Shown here piece by piece: positions 22,557-32,641 of a stretch of DNA of 64,000 nt (position 1 is its first letter; every line of letters starts with the position of its first letter). The notes below the pieces were generated by a model. That model was given only the letters and a program-made list of their open reading frames with translations. It did no database searches and was not told where the DNA came from. Source of the DNA: Uloborus plumipes (Eukaryota > Arthropoda > Arachnida > Araneae > Uloboridae). A program made the position numbers and the translations under genes. The stretch spans positions 1 through 64,000 of the forward strand of contig JAXGGA010002035.1 in the NCBI GenBank assembly GCA_038373865.1. The letters run 5' to 3'.

Positions 22557-22580
22557 TGTGGGTGCATTTGCTACATAGCT

Positions 22581-24645
22581 GTAAATAGTTTCAAAAATAA
22601 AAATGCTAGAATTTTGCTTGTATCCTCTGTTTCAATCAACTAACAAACAGAGTGTCCAAAACGGTACAAAATATCAAACATTTTTTCTTCATTTCTTCAT
22701 TGAACTCCTTTTCGATTTGTCATTGCCTCTTGGATGCCCTCCTATGTTTTTTTAATACATTTTGGCATATTTTTCATAGATCATTTTCAGTTTGGTCACA
22801 ACATTTGGTTTTTGTGTTATCGGTAAGCATCTTTCTGATAATGTTAATTTCCTAATCTTTAAATCATGAAATAGCCGACCCAGTGCTTCACCATTTGTTA
22901 ATAATTGGTTGTTATTATGTATATCAAGAACTGAAACAATTTGTTCTATCAGCTATATTACAGTGTGGATATGATATTGTGAAAACTACTTTTGAATTCT
23001 CATACCACTTATTGTAAAATTAATATAAAGTCAATGTACTGTTATTTAACTATAGAAAATATTCATTAAAATTAAACTTACTTCTGAAAAATTTAGAAAA
23101 TTAAAACTAAATCAAAAATGAATATAATGTAAGCTTTAGTTTTTATATAAAATGCTGACACACAATTTTAAAGTTAGAGCTACAGTAAGTCGAGAACAAA
23201 ATGGCAGTGTTCCGTTTACCTAAGATGGCGATTAAAAATTACAGTTTCAGAGTTCTGAAAACACTGAAGTTAACAATAACTGATAAAATTTAATGTAGAA
23301 AACATTCTGCTTTAAACTATATTATGCTTAAAATGTACAAATTAATGAATAAACAATAAAAAAAATTTAAATATTTGTTGCATCATGCATATTTTGTACC
23401 GAAAATAGGGCATAAAATTGATTTTGGGTGCTCATGAGAGGTCTGTTAATCTTAAAATATTTGGCTAAAATTTTTACCACACCTTTAGAATGTCATTTGG
23501 CACAACTTGAGTGGGTATGCACGTTGATTTTTGAAAAATATTTTTTTTTTGGGACGGTCTACTGCATAGATAGCTAAAAGTTACAACAGGAAACAAGACG
23601 CATTTTCTTTTTTTTTTGTTCCTTAATTTTTTTCTGGGGAAAAAAGTCTTTTTCTTTGAGTCATATATATTTCTTCGCTTTAATGTCAAACGAAACTACC
23701 TGCAAAAATAGTAAATGTTATGTAAAATACTTGAAAAATTAAGCTGTATTTGACGACAGAGAAACGGAAGTGAAGTACGAGTGATTAAACCCATCTATAA
23801 ACATTTACGCATTAGTTAAAAATATCAACAAGGCAAGTCTATCAGAAGTATGTTTGTCGGTCAATGTTGTGGATTTAGCAGTTAGTGTTTTTTGACACTA
23901 AAGTAAAGACTTTTAATTGTCGTAAATGCATCGCTTGATTACCGTACAGGTCGACTAGGCCGCATTTTGTACTCCCCTGGCCGCATCTTCCTAAGCAGCC
24001 CTGATTTTTTAAAAAACTTATGCATAGCATTAATGAACCATGTGTTTTTAAGAAAATATAAAATTAGTGATTCATTTAAAGGAAAAAAAAATATTCTAAA
24101 TACTATTATAATTAATCTTATTTTGTCGGTTTTAGCCTAGAAATGAAGCTTTATACCTTGAGAATTTCACGCGATGTTAAGTATAGCTGCAAGATTTTCT
24201 TTTTTCATAAATAAACCGACTAATGAAGCTAAAAAACTTTGACAAAATAATTATTTGGTAAATGGCCTATTTTTGTTTTTAATACTTGAATGACACGGAG
24301 CGGGGGTAATATGCACTTCACTGTTTGATTAAGCTACAAAAGTATTAAGTTGTAAAATGGATATAAAAAAACAGTGGCACTGCTAAGCATGTGCAAACAG
24401 TGTGACTGCACAGGGCCCTGCGGCGCTGTATACAAGGGAACTGCAAGGGCTAGCATTGTCTTTAAGTGGTAGAATAGAGAGGACATCCCAAATGTATTGC
24501 AGGCCTTGTTACTCGCTTTTAGTAAGTGAAGCCCTGTATAATTTTTTTTTACGGGCTGACTGAAGTAAACTTGAAACTCTGAATTAAGAAAAGTAAACGC
24601 CGGCACCTTGTCTAGTAGTCAAAGAAAGGGTTCATATGCAAGGTT
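22581..24645. other. intergenic, no gene seen
   Basis: AT-rich with no recognised gene. An isolated AAGATGGCGATT at about 23223 recalls the 168-bp repeat core but lacks its context. Confidence 0.4.
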
Positions 24646-24649
24646 CACA

Positions 24650-25083
24650 CATTAAGGGGTATCCCAGCCGAAAGGTTGGGGACCTTCCCCGACGCAATAA
24701 ACATCATAGCGTCTGTAGTGGCGACTAACAACAATCGCACCGAGCCGTCCGGGGGACCCGCTACGCGGACCCTCCGGTTGGTGGAACCTGAGGCGAAATG
24801 CTAAGAGGTGGGGTGTCGATGGAGAAAAGTAGTCAAAGAAATCTGACTGCGGCTTGAGGAGGTTCCGGGTTCGAGTCCAGGGTCAGGCGTGACGCTTTCT
24901 CTCTACTGTCCCTTTTTTGTGTGAATGTGCTGTTGTGCCTTCCCTATGAAGGGGTATTATGGCATGTGCGTATTGTGGAAATCAGATTTCACATCAAATT
25001 AAAGTACAATTGGAAAAGATGAAGCAGCGTACCCCAAATTGCTAACCTTGCTGGCCCATGACAACAACAACAGCAACAAGAAA
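24650..25083 (+). mobile_element. SINE-like element with B box (family 2)
   Basis: A GC-rich 430-bp island contains a Pol III B-box-like GGGTTCGAGTCCAGGG at about 24868 and ends in an (ACA)n-rich tail (acaacaacaacagcaacaag). The 5' part (cgaaaggttggggaccttc, gtggcgactaacaac) is not tRNA-like. I recognise no gene. The SINE call rests on the B box plus the tail. Confidence 0.5.
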
Positions 25084-25122
25084 ATTAAATGTTTAAAAAA
25101 TAAATATCATTTATAGGATTTA

Positions 25123-25325
25123 GGGGGCCATGTGGACCTAGAGGTAGAGTACTCTCCCCGTAAGCAAGTGGTCGCGGGTTCGAATCCCGCCTTGCCCATG
25201 GATGTTATTTCATCCTCTCTGTGCCGTAAATCTGTCCTGTGTTTGTCAGGAGGCAAAGCGCATAGTACGCAGTCCTCATGTATGTTGAAGCTGATGGCTT
25301 TTGAAAAAAAATATATATATAGGAT
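25123..25325 (+). mobile_element. tRNA-derived SINE (family 3)
   Basis: The head has an A-box-like TGGACCTAGAGGTAGAGT, an anticodon-like arm, and a B box GGGTTCGAATCCCGCC closing with GCCC to pair with GGGC at the start. The acceptor stem has mismatches, so a functional tRNA gene is unlikely. A body of about 110 bp ends with aaaaaaaatatatatata. This is the layout of a tRNA-derived SINE. Confidence 0.65.
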
Positions 25326-25329
25326 TTAT

Positions 25330-27225
25330 ATTTCGCTAATTTTAGGACTGCTGAAACATCCACAAACCCTGTGAATTTTACCAGTTCCCTTTTTCATCCC
25401 TTAATGGTCGATGAAAAAAAAAAAGACAAAACCTATTTTTAGTTCGTGGCATCACTCTCAGTGTAACGTGTTATCAGGAGTGTTTGACGGCTGATTTCAT
25501 TGAGTGTCAACAAAAAGCCATCCGCAATAGCGTCAAATACCTAGAAATAAATCGGCGAGGAAGATAGCATCGGAAATTTTACTCGAACAGCGGTAAGTCT
25601 TTTACATCCATGTTCTAGAATTTCAAGAAACGATATTTACGTAGAATTCTTGTTGACAAGGTAAATAATTATGTTGATAAGAGTTGTGCTTTGAAGTGAA
25701 ACTTTGACAGGATGCAATTAAGTGCAAGTAATAGAACAATCTGATTCAAGTTGATACTTTTACAATGTAAATGCTATATGCTTATTCATCATGAGTTGAA
25801 ATTTTTTTTATGTAAGTGACAGACGAACCTGATGTTTAAGTGTGAAAATGAAATTCTAATCGCTGCTCAAATTCAGAATGAAGTTATAAAACTTTTAGCA
25901 TTAAAATCTGAAAAGTTTCGGGAAATAGACTTGAATTATTATTAAATGAAAAAGGATTAAGTAAGTTGTGTGCTAAAATATGATGAAAGTGAAAAACTAA
26001 AGTAAAAAATAAATAGAGTGATTCCATACCAACTTTCACCATAAAAAAAAAATATTCTGGCCAGCGAGAATAAATTTTTAGATGAGGTGAAGTCCCCGGG
26101 TAGAAAAAGATTGGGCACCACCGTTTTAAATTTTAAATTACATAGCATTTAAAATTCATACCCTAAGTTGACTTTTATTGAAGAGTTTTCCTTAATCACA
26201 CTGTAAAGCAGCACCTATCAGGGCTACTGTATTAATACCATCTCTTTCCCCAAAACGGAGAAGTTCTACAATTTTTAATTGGTTTCCAAATTTATAGTCC
26301 CTTTGCTTCTCACGGATTCAAATGTTTTAATTTATTAAAAATAAATAATAATCGATTAACTACACTAACTTACATTCTATACAGTTTTTGCCTTTTATAC
26401 GAATCATGTTTGTTATAAGCACCTTTGATTCAAAAAAAGCGCCTGATTCAACAAAGAGGATTGTTCAATAAACCTGGATTTTGTGCTGTTTTAGATGATT
26501 TGATTCATTTAAGTAGTTGATTCAATTCACCACTGATTCAATTAACCGGCGGCCAATGTAATAACATCCTAGAATTTAGTCAATTGATTCAGTTTGGTAA
26601 AAGTTCTCAAATTTTGAAAGATTCTGTTGTGAATGGATTTGTTCATTGCGGTATTAATTTAAAATCAAGATAAAATTTTAATCATCTTGGAATCCTTCTT
26701 AATCTAAAAAAAATTCTTTGTGCAATAAGTTTCTGCATAGAATTCACTATGAATTTTTACATTGGATCTTAATATTTTTGCATTATTTTTGATGCAGTGA
26801 GATACATAACGTCCGTTGAAGTGCAAACAGAGTTTCGACGTTGTTTTACAGAGAAGCACTAGCTTGTTGAAAAGGATGTACGCTGCACAATGCTTATTTC
26901 GTAATTCGGAAAACTAGAAAGGCTTGTATTGATTAAAAGTTTCTTTAGTACCGAAAAAAAAAAAAAGATGAGATATCGTAAAAATGGAGATTTATCGGAA
27001 TTAGTTTTACTGACACGTTTTGTGTGCAAGTTTAATGGGCACGTATTAAGCGCAATCCCTATGATTTGCCTCTAGTCAACAACAACTGTACAATTTTATT
27101 GCATTCCTCAAAAGTCCCGACTATCCCCTCTGCCTATTGGCGTTCGAGTAACAAACATTGTTTGAAGAGCTGCAGTAAATAAATAAATTTCAATGTTAAA
27201 ATATTTTTCCTATTAATTCCTTTAT
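25330..27225. other. intergenic, no gene seen
   Basis: AT-rich with no recognised gene. This is the flank upstream of the duplicated bestrophin unit. Confidence 0.4.
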
Positions 27226-27239
27226 GCGGTCTGTTTATC

Positions 27240-27580
27240 GTAGAGCTCATTTTCGAATTAATCACAAATCGAACTTTTCCAAATCGATCGTCAGAGGATA
27301 AGGAACAAAGTGATTTGGAGTGCTCAAGCTGTGGGAAATAAAACAGTTGACGATCCTGTACTCCACATCCACTCGAGTTGCCCCACAACAGATACAAAAT
27401 CTATTTCCTTATCCGCGAACAGATAGTTCTAAATCAAGTGTGAGCTGCTAAGATGAGATAAAGGGGTATTGCGTATTCGTTTTTTGAGAACCCCAAGTTC
27501 TTTTGAACCAGTGATTTGCCACATGAAGATAGTTCTGGAATAAGAAAATTTTAAAACTACGACGCTTTTATTTATTTATT
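27240..27580 (+). promoter_or_regulatory. candidate promoter region of bestrophin A
   Basis: This non-coding block aligns with 47410-47745, which sits in the equivalent place upstream of copy B. The best-kept segments are acagatacaaaatctattt, followed by CTTATCC, gttctaaatca and gagataaaggggtatt. Several GATA/TTATC words are kept in both. Preservation upstream of both gene copies, more than the introns show, suggests promoter or enhancer function. That function is inference. Confidence 0.55.
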
Positions 27581-27589
27581 TTTCCAATT

Positions 27590-27862
27590 TGATTTCTAAC
27601 AGAATGTCTTTCGCAACAAATTATGGCAAATATCGAAATTTATAGTAACTTTAATTTTAACGCTTCGTGGTTTTGTTCTTGGTAATAATAGAGATATGTT
27701 TGGATGTTGCACATAAACATTACTTTCAATTGAAATTTTAGTTCTAAAAAAAGTTTCACAACTTCAACAAAATAATTTAAATAGCTTAGGAAAAGTTGGC
27801 AGTACAAGAATATGTTCCATGTTTTTGGAATTTTTAAAAGCCTTGGATACTTTTGCATACCG
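27590..27862 (+). other. candidate noncoding first exon of bestrophin A
   Basis: Homology with copy B continues through ttcgcaacaaat, gttgcacataaaca and ccttggatac, then stops after a splice-donor-like CG/GTAAGG (GT at 27863-27864). Copy B has CAG/GTACGT at the matching point. A donor in the same place in both copies, with an acceptor before each start codon, supports a spliced 5' UTR exon. The transcription start is not defined. Confidence 0.5.
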
Positions 27863-29146
27863 GTAAGGTAAATATCGCTAATATGTATTTTCCTAATATA
27901 TTTTTTTTTGCTACATAGTCAAGTATCATTTTTTCTTAGTTAAAAAAACAATATTTTCTTTTTGGAGTTTCCATCAGAAGATTTTTGCCCTTTCTTAAAT
28001 AAAAAAGTTTGAGTAAAATTAAAAATTAAAAAATACATATTGATATTAAAAAAAAAAGTTGTAGAGTGAAATACAGATGCAACGAATTGCTTTATTTATT
28101 TGTGAATGAAATATACTATGGGCGTATTCGTAATGATTTCCAAAACCTATTCAAAGTTATATCAATATTTTTACAGAAAAACAGTTAATATAATACTAAA
28201 ATTGCAAACTTTGAATATGGGAGGGTGGGAGATATTTGCTCATAATTTACATCTTAAAACGTAACAACATCCACTCAAAACTTCAATTTTTAAGAAGATC
28301 AATAAAAACGTAAAACTTCGATAAATTAGTTTTTTTTCCACTAATGAAAAAGTTACATACATATTTTCTAGCACGAAATTAGAATAGTTAAAAAGCAGTC
28401 AATATAGTATCTTTTAAACAGTCTTTACTCAATTTATGTACTGACGAAGAGCAAAACTGACTATTTGATCCGTATTTTAATTTTTTATATCTCAATTTTC
28501 CATTTAGGCTAGTTAATATAGTTTTACTTATCAAGTTTCAATAGAACGTTTCCAAAAAGAGTACCAAACGAGCTCCTTCCTAGAACTCGGTTCGCTTCTG
28601 AAATGACTGGTTGCAATTCGACATCACTCATTATGGAGGATTTGCTTGCTTGTGTTACCATGTCAGGGAATAGGATGAATGTGGTATAAATGAATTTTAA
28701 TGAGAAATGAGCTATACACATTTTAAGAATAAAAATGAGAACGAAGGCTGGTGACAGTAAAACAGAGAAGACTCAGAGTGGTGGAAAGTTATTGTTTTGA
28801 ACAGGGATTTTCAATTGCTGGTCCGGACCCGCGCAATGCTGCCATATTGTACGTAAATGTAAATATCTTTTAAAAAAAAAAGTAACATTAAGGGTCATTT
28901 GCCACGTCTTGCTCAGGGAAGTCCCGAACAAAAATTTTTAGGAGTGGGGAAATTATCAATTTGACGAAGGAAGTTCAAATTTTACCGACTGATAAAATAC
29001 AAGCATGCACACATGTAGTACATGCATAACATTTAGTGAGAAAAAATATTAAAAAAACTAAAAAGAACAAAAAATCTCAATGTTGCAATATTGCCTTCAA
29101 ATTGCCCAATCGTCAGCAAAATGGGCCGAATACGGAAGTTATTGGG

Positions 29147-29161
29147 AGGTCACGATGACCT
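29147..29161. promoter_or_regulatory. palindromic AGGTCA-n3-TGACCT site 1
   Basis: A perfect inverted repeat of the nuclear-receptor half-site AGGTCA with a 3-nt spacer (CGA). It lies inside the presumed first intron of bestrophin A. It could be functional or part of a repeat. Confidence 0.35.
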
Positions 29162-30020
29162 CCCGTGACCTCTCATCGGGGGCGCTCACTCTTAAATAAA
29201 GGGCCTGCTTTTATCGCAAATAAAAATCTAAAACTTAAGCTTGATCTCACTTACAAGTTATCTTTCCTCTTCAAAAACTTCTCTGCTTTTCACGTAATAG
29301 GCTTGTTAGTAGTTCCTTACTTTAACACATACAAGTAAATTATCAATATAAAACCATCTTTCACGTGCTTTGTAGATGGAAAAAATGGGTTTGAGATGCC
29401 TCGTCAAATGCAAACGATGAAATCACACATCTTCTATTTTTTAAAAGAACTCGCTAAATTTGGCAATTTTTCTCTTTCTCCACATTTTGATAGACTTTAA
29501 GACCTGATATTTCGATAACGGGGACACGAGAGCAAAAATTTTTTATGTTCAAAAAACTTGTTTCAATATGCTCTTTCAAATGTCACTCGTTTATATTTTT
29601 ATATTTTTATACTGTTGTATGGTTTCCCGGTTTGGGCAGCACTGATAAAGGTTAATATTGGAAACATAACTTGATTGTCATAATAACAATCAAATAAATC
29701 TGATTTTCACAAAGCACGCTTCCAAATTTGATAACAACCACAATTGCGCAATTAAAACAAAATATAAGTTTGCTAAGACTGCACTCTATTAAATTTTCCA
29801 TGAAAAAACAATTCCATAAAAATGCGTTTTTGTAGCGGTCTTTGAAAGTGGTTAAAATCAGTGATCGTCAAAGCAGGCCCAGCCCGAAAAAAACGGATGG
29901 TTTGGCGGGAAAAAACGGGCGGGGTTGTTGAAAAAAACCACTTTGTCGGTACAGTGTTTTTTTTTTTTTTTTTTTCAAAATTTACTGCATATTGAAAACA
30001 TTTATTTCAGAAACAAACTG

Positions 30021-30562
30021 CAGTGAACTCTCACCTCCTCATTTGTGCGCCTTTTTCACTTATACGACGATTTTCAGTGGTCCCCGGCACATTCCATAGT
30101 AAAATAATGATAATTTAACTCGTTTATGCGTCGCTCTAAAGATAAATATTTCACTTATGCGCCGAGTTTTTCGTAAAATGTAAACAATTTAATTTATTTT
30201 TCTAAAAAATGAGCATTTTTCTTCACTTTCCTCTTTAATCTTTCGCTTTTATTGTTCATAGAAGGCTTTTTTTCCATATGAACTAGAGTTCGGAGAGGGA
30301 CAATTATCTATTATGGATCATTTTAAAGGGACCAATTTGTGATTAGGTAAACTACAATTTTTGTTTTCTCCTTATCATTGTAATTAGGTTACAGTATTTG
30401 CCAAATCGTAGTAATATGACCATTTTCAATAGAAACATTCTTATTCATGCTCTCATTAGACATTTTAGACTTTTAAATAGGCTTGTTCACTCATGCGTCT
30501 CTCTCACTTATGCGCCTTTTTCTGCAGGTCCCTTGGGCTGGCGCATAAGTGAGAGTTCACTG
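30021..30562. mobile_element. pogo/Tigger-type MITE
   Basis: Inverted ends CAGTGAACTCTCACCT and AAGTGAGAGTTCACTG, followed on the right by TA. The subterminal repeats acttatgcgcc and catgcgtctctctcactt occur at both sides. At 542 bp it has no transposase. It lies in the presumed first intron of bestrophin A. Confidence 0.75.
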
Positions 30563-30866
30563 TAAATATTACAAATATTTTGATCCGTACTGAGCATAAA
30601 AATTGGTATTGATCAATTTAGTCTTATCTATTTAGTCTTGCTCAGTACCTGGTCCAGAAATTGCCATCATTCTTTTCTGACAGTTCATTAGGTATTAAAA
30701 GTATAACTGCACGTAAATTTTACTGTGATTTTTTTAAATACCTAGAAGATCAAAAAAGCAATTATTTCAATCCATGTGTTCAATTCAGTATCAATTAAAA
30801 GTATATTATCAATTCAAAACATTCAATATTACAATGCTTTTTCCAAATTTGTTGAAGTTTTTTAAG

Positions 30867-30881
30867 AGGTCACAGTGACCT
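30867..30881. promoter_or_regulatory. palindromic AGGTCA-n3-TGACCT site 2
   Basis: A second perfect AGGTCA/TGACCT palindrome, with spacer CAG, 1.7 kb from the first. This matches the consensus bound by estrogen-receptor-type nuclear receptors. Function is not shown. Confidence 0.35.
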
Positions 30882-31769
30882 CTCTTCACGACTCCCCTGA
30901 TTCTATGAAACGTAAAAGTAGATGTACAATGTTCGAATAGAGAATGATATTAAAATGATTCTTGAAGAAGTCCGGGTTTTTAATCAATAACCCGAAACAA
31001 CGCGAGTTTTTGATAAAAAACCCAGGCGTACTGGGCTTTTTCAAAAAAAAAAAAAAAAAAACGGGTTTTTTCAAACCCTGGTTAGAATGCATAGCAGTGA
31101 TCTTCAGTTATAAATATCAGAAACTGTAAAATAGCAGACATATTTGCCAGGAAAAGAGTGTTGCTCTCATGCCTTGCCTGTGTCCATGCTTGTCATGATA
31201 ATCCAAGCTAATAGTTCATGAGTGACAGTGAAAACTGCAATCATAAATGAATATAAAGGGGCAGCTATATTCAAAAGCGTATCAAAAAATTCAGAAGAAG
31301 GTAATGTCACGTGAGATTAAAAGAGTAAGAAATACTTGAGTCTCATATAAGTGTCACTTGAAAGTGAGACTTCAATATAAACAAAAGTTGTGTTCAATTG
31401 TTTTTATATTTTTTCTCTTATGTGTTTCTTATCAGTCAGATAAGGTAGGACGACAGCAGCATACATTTCATTTCACATCAAGGAGCCCCGTACTACTACT
31501 ACTGTCCAACCTCGAAAGGCGCGCCTGGCAGTCATGAACGCTTCCATTTGAAAAAGGGGTGATAAGTTAGGAGAGGCACTTGCCAGTGCTTTCAGTTTTT
31601 ACTTCCTGGTTGAATGTTACTTTGCATTTCCCCGCTGTTTTGGGACAATCAGAAGAGGCCTCAGCCATGCGTAAATGCGAGGAAGGTCGTACGATAAAAG
31701 ATTACACAACACTGCACGTAGTTAAAAGTAAGTTTGGATGGGGCCCTGAAGAGCATTTATTTATTTTTC

Positions 31770-31995
31770 TAAATCTAATTCAAGAACCGAGCAACCTGGT
31801 CCAGTTTACTCAGAGGTATTAATTTGGAATGGGAACTAGGTGGATTTTGTGACCACGACCCATATTTAACAGGCATAAACCACCATTAGTAAACACGGGA
31901 GGGAGGGGGGGGGGGGTCTTTGACTAGCAAGATTTTCCGGATGCTCTGGTTACGAATCCGACGCTTTACCGATCGGGGTACCACGGTCCCTTACA
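31770..31995 (-). mobile_element. tRNA-derived SINE (family 1, copy 2)
   Basis: Homologous to the SINE at 10183-10362 and 5350-5457. Shared parts are the head (GTACCCCGATCGGTAAAG, then GGATTCGTAACC), the ccaccattagtaa body and a distal aaccgag segment. The B box is decayed, and a run of 11 G interrupts the body. Confidence 0.65.
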
Positions 31996-32297
31996 GCAAC
32001 ATGCACGAGTACTCCAATCATCTAAGTGGGTCCGTGAGTTAAGTAGAGTTTTAATTGCCCATACACATGTAATGGTAAAAATAATGCAAAGCTCTTGTAT
32101 AAACAGAAAGTGCACAATTGAGTAATTTTTTTTTTTAAATTTAAAACACTGCTTGCATACGATTTCTATACTTATTTGAATATACAAATGGAGAAGCTTT
32201 CATATTTTTTTAAGGAAAAGTTACAGTTTAAAAATTAAGTTCACAGTGAACAATTACAAACTATTTGTTAAAAACAAATATTTTGTTTTCTTTTCAG

Positions 32298-32462
32298 GTA
32301 GATGTGTACTTTAAACGTATTGAATATTTCTTCACACCATGACAAGGAAACGAAATTCATCACTTGAAACCTTTACGTTTGTTTATTTTGTTATATCTGA
32401 CATACTATTAGTATTGAAAACTCGCCAAGGCTAACGACGTAGTTCAAGATACCTCATAAACA
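32298..32462 (+). other. 5' UTR part of bestrophin A exon with start codon
   Basis: The acceptor ttcttttCAG ends at 32297. The sequence from there to the ATG aligns with 49555-49731 of copy B. It contains a 31-codon upstream ORF at 32339-32434. Confidence 0.6.
32339..32434 (+). CDS. upstream ORF in bestrophin A 5' UTR
   Basis: ATG, 31 codons (begins MTRKRNSSLE) and TAA, all ahead of the bestrophin ATG. Copy B has an upstream ORF with the same start context (cacaccATGACAAG) and a related beginning (MTRNRPSLLE), after which the two diverge. If translated it would lower initiation at the main start. Translation is not demonstrated. Confidence 0.35.
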   Translation: MTRKRNSSLETFTFVYFVISDILLVLKTRQG

Positions 32463-32641
32463 ATGACTATTACATATTCTTTAGATGTAGCCAATACAAG
32501 ATTTTGCGGATTCACGAAACTCCTGGGACGATGGAAAGGTAGCATTTATAAAATTTTGTGGAAGGAGTTCTTTGTATTTATTATCGGATATGTTCTATTG
32601 AGCATCACCTACAGGATTCTCCTGAATGAGGGACAGAAAAG
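32463..32641 (+). CDS. Best: bestrophin A coding exon 1
   Basis: Encodes residues 1-60 up to the split Arg codon: the conserved N-terminal segment [20 protein letters not shown] and the first membrane helix ([15 protein letters not shown]). Donor AG/GTAAAC. Confidence 0.95.

Larger units (their letters stand above)
22112..22580 (+). mobile_element. hammerhead-bearing repeat, tandem pair (302-bp period)
   Basis: The block beginning ataaattcattttatctacc is repeated in tandem at 22111 and 22413. Each unit carries a hammerhead ribozyme in its first half. Only the first unit has the full second half (ggtaactcattgcacattac, then gttgagccgcaccatag). The same unit, in inverted form, is inserted in bestrophin intron 8. 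Tandem terminal repeats carrying hammerheads are known for Penelope-like retroelements. No reverse transcriptase of that type is visible here. Confidence 0.75.

Noticed and set aside
25123..25199. Possible tRNA gene
   Set aside because: A and B boxes are present, but the acceptor stem has mismatches and a SINE-like body and tail follow.
1..27000. A third bestrophin copy upstream
   Set aside because: I looked for exon words such as those for [12 protein letters not shown] and GEDDDDFE in the left part and found none.
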